DNA from: Actinomycetes bacterium
Lineage (GTDB): Bacteria > Actinomycetota > Actinomycetes > S36-B12 > UBA10799
Direction of reading: 5' to 3'
DNA length: 9,073 nucleotides
Assembly (NCBI GenBank): GCA_029779995.1
Contig: JAKOZM010000004.1
Coordinates: 1 to 9,073, forward strand
The first letter of the stretch is position 1. Each line of letters opens with the position of its first letter. A program made the position numbers and the translations under genes. The notes below the pieces were generated by a model, which made no database searches, was not told where the DNA came from, and saw nothing but the letters and a program-made list of their open reading frames with translations. Of the stretch, positions 8,158-9,073 are shown one piece after another.

Positions 8158-9073
8158 GCGCGACAGCCCAAGCCCCGGCTCCCGAGGTGTTGCCCGAGGT
8201 TCATATCGTGCCCCCGACGCCACGCCTGGTGAAGGTGATGATCGGTCTGGGGGTGTTCGCGATTATCGTGTTCGGCCTGTTCACCCCAGCCGGTGAGAGC
8301 GTGACGTTCCAGCTAACGCTGGGTGACGAGGCCATCGCCCTCCCCGACGTCACGTTGCCAGCCAAGCTCAGTGCGATCATTTTCAGCATCATCGCGCTGC
8401 TGGCCGCGGTGGGGGCGCTCATGGCAGCCCGCAAAGAGAAGGCCCTGTGGCCCTACGCGACGGCCTTCGGCACCTTCTTCATCCTCGGGTTTCTGTCCTG
8501 GGCGGTGGCCGGATCGACGATCAATGTGGTCGGTCTGCTGCAGGGCTCCTTGCTGCTCGCGGTGCCATTGGTGTTCGGATCGATGTCCGGCATCCTGTGT
8601 GAGCGGGCTGGCGTCATCAACATCGCTATCGAAGGGCAATTGCTGACCGGGGCCTTCGTGGCGGCCGTCGTGGCCAGCCTCACCCAGAACGCCTACCTGG
8701 GCCTGATCGCCGCTCCGCTGGGCGGGCTGTTCATCGGCCTGCTGCTGGCCGTCTTCGCCATCAAGTACTTCGTGGACCAGGTCATCCTGGGCGTGGTGCT
8801 CAACGTGCTGGCGGTCGGCCTGACATCATTCCTGTACAGCCGTCTGCTGGCCCCCAACCAGGAGACGTGGAACTCCCCTCCGACGTTCTCACCAGTGCCG
8901 ATCCCGGTGCTGTCCGACATCCCGATCCTGGGCCCGATCCTGTTCAACCAGAACATAGTGGTGTACCTGATGTACATCATCGTGATCGTCATCAATGTGG
9001 CGTTGTTCCGGACCAAATGGGGTCTGCGGGTCAGGGCCGTGGGCGAACACCCGCAGGCCGCCGACACCGTCGG
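8154..9073 (+). CDS. Nucleoside ABC transporter permease, second subunit (3' end missing)
   Basis: The frame stays open from the ATG at 8154 to the window end, giving 306 complete codons. The ATG overlaps the first permease stop as ATGA. The core is recognisable as the YufQ/NupQ-type partner: CERAGVINIAIEGQ at 149-162 parallels the FRAGLFNIGAEGQ motif of the first permease. WGLRVRAVGEHPQAADTVG at the edge is the conserved cytoplasmic loop that meets the ATPase. Core helices lie at about 124-143, 163-178, 181-203, 208-228 and 266-284. Before the core there is an unusually long N-terminus: a Pro-rich tail (1-24), a helix at 26-44, a soluble strand-like stretch (45-69), and helices at about 71-91 and 99-120. 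Compact family members start near the core, so this extension may add two or three helices. About 100 more residues are expected beyond the window. Confidence 0.93.
   Translation, partial: MSATAQAPAPEVLPEVHIVPPTPRLVKVMIGLGVFAIIVFGLFTPAGESVTFQLTLGDEAIALPDVTLPAKLSAIIFSIIALLAAVGALMAARKEKALWPYATAFGTFFILGFLSWAVAGSTINVVGLLQGSLLLAVPLVFGSMSGILCERAGVINIAIEGQLLTGAFVAAVVASLTQNAYLGLIAAPLGGLFIGLLLAVFAIKYFVDQVILGVVLNVLAVGLTSFLYSRLLAPNQETWNSPPTFSPVPIPVLSDIPILGPILFNQNIVVYLMYIIVIVINVALFRTKWGLRVRAVGEHPQAADTV

Overview
This is ordinary actinobacterial chromosome. The DNA is GC-rich with G/C-heavy third codon positions. The order sdhC-sdhD-sdhA-sdhB, divergent from a BMP-type nucleoside ABC transporter operon, is one I recall from many high-GC Actinobacteria. 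I cannot name the genus. I see no phage genes, transposase, CRISPR array, toxin-antitoxin pair or defence module, and every substantial gene belongs to a known family.

Layout. Bases 38-424 (+) encode a small His-rich single-domain cupin. Bases 425-762 are a gene-free gap where transcription from both sides converges. This gap holds the most unusual structure in the window: a 17-base sequence repeated as a perfect inverted pair at the ends of a 140-bp segment, with a third near-identical copy inside that can fold with the right-hand copy. Bases 763-4065 (-) are the four-gene succinate dehydrogenase operon, transcribed sdhC, sdhD, sdhA, sdhB with overlapping or nearly touching genes. Bases 4066-4281 are the divergent control region. 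Bases 4282-9073 (+) are the transporter operon: a lipoprotein binding protein, a strong intrinsic hairpin acting as terminator or attenuator, a double-domain ATPase, and two membrane permeases. The second permease is cut by the window end.

How the genes work together. SdhABCD forms membrane-bound complex II, which oxidises succinate to fumarate and passes electrons through FAD, three Fe-S clusters and heme to a quinone. The transporter should capture nucleosides (or a related BMP-family ligand) outside the cell with a lipid-anchored protein and import them through a permease heterodimer driven by the ATPase. In the related operons I know of, nucleoside salvage enzymes such as cytidine deaminase often follow; here they would lie beyond base 9073. 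Sharing a divergent intergenic region allows, but does not prove, joint carbon-dependent control of both operons.

The points most worth checking are the 582-721 repeat, the SdhC start codon (an internal GTG with a strong ribosome binding site fits better than the upstream ATG), the attenuator after the binding protein, and the long N-terminal extension of the second permease.
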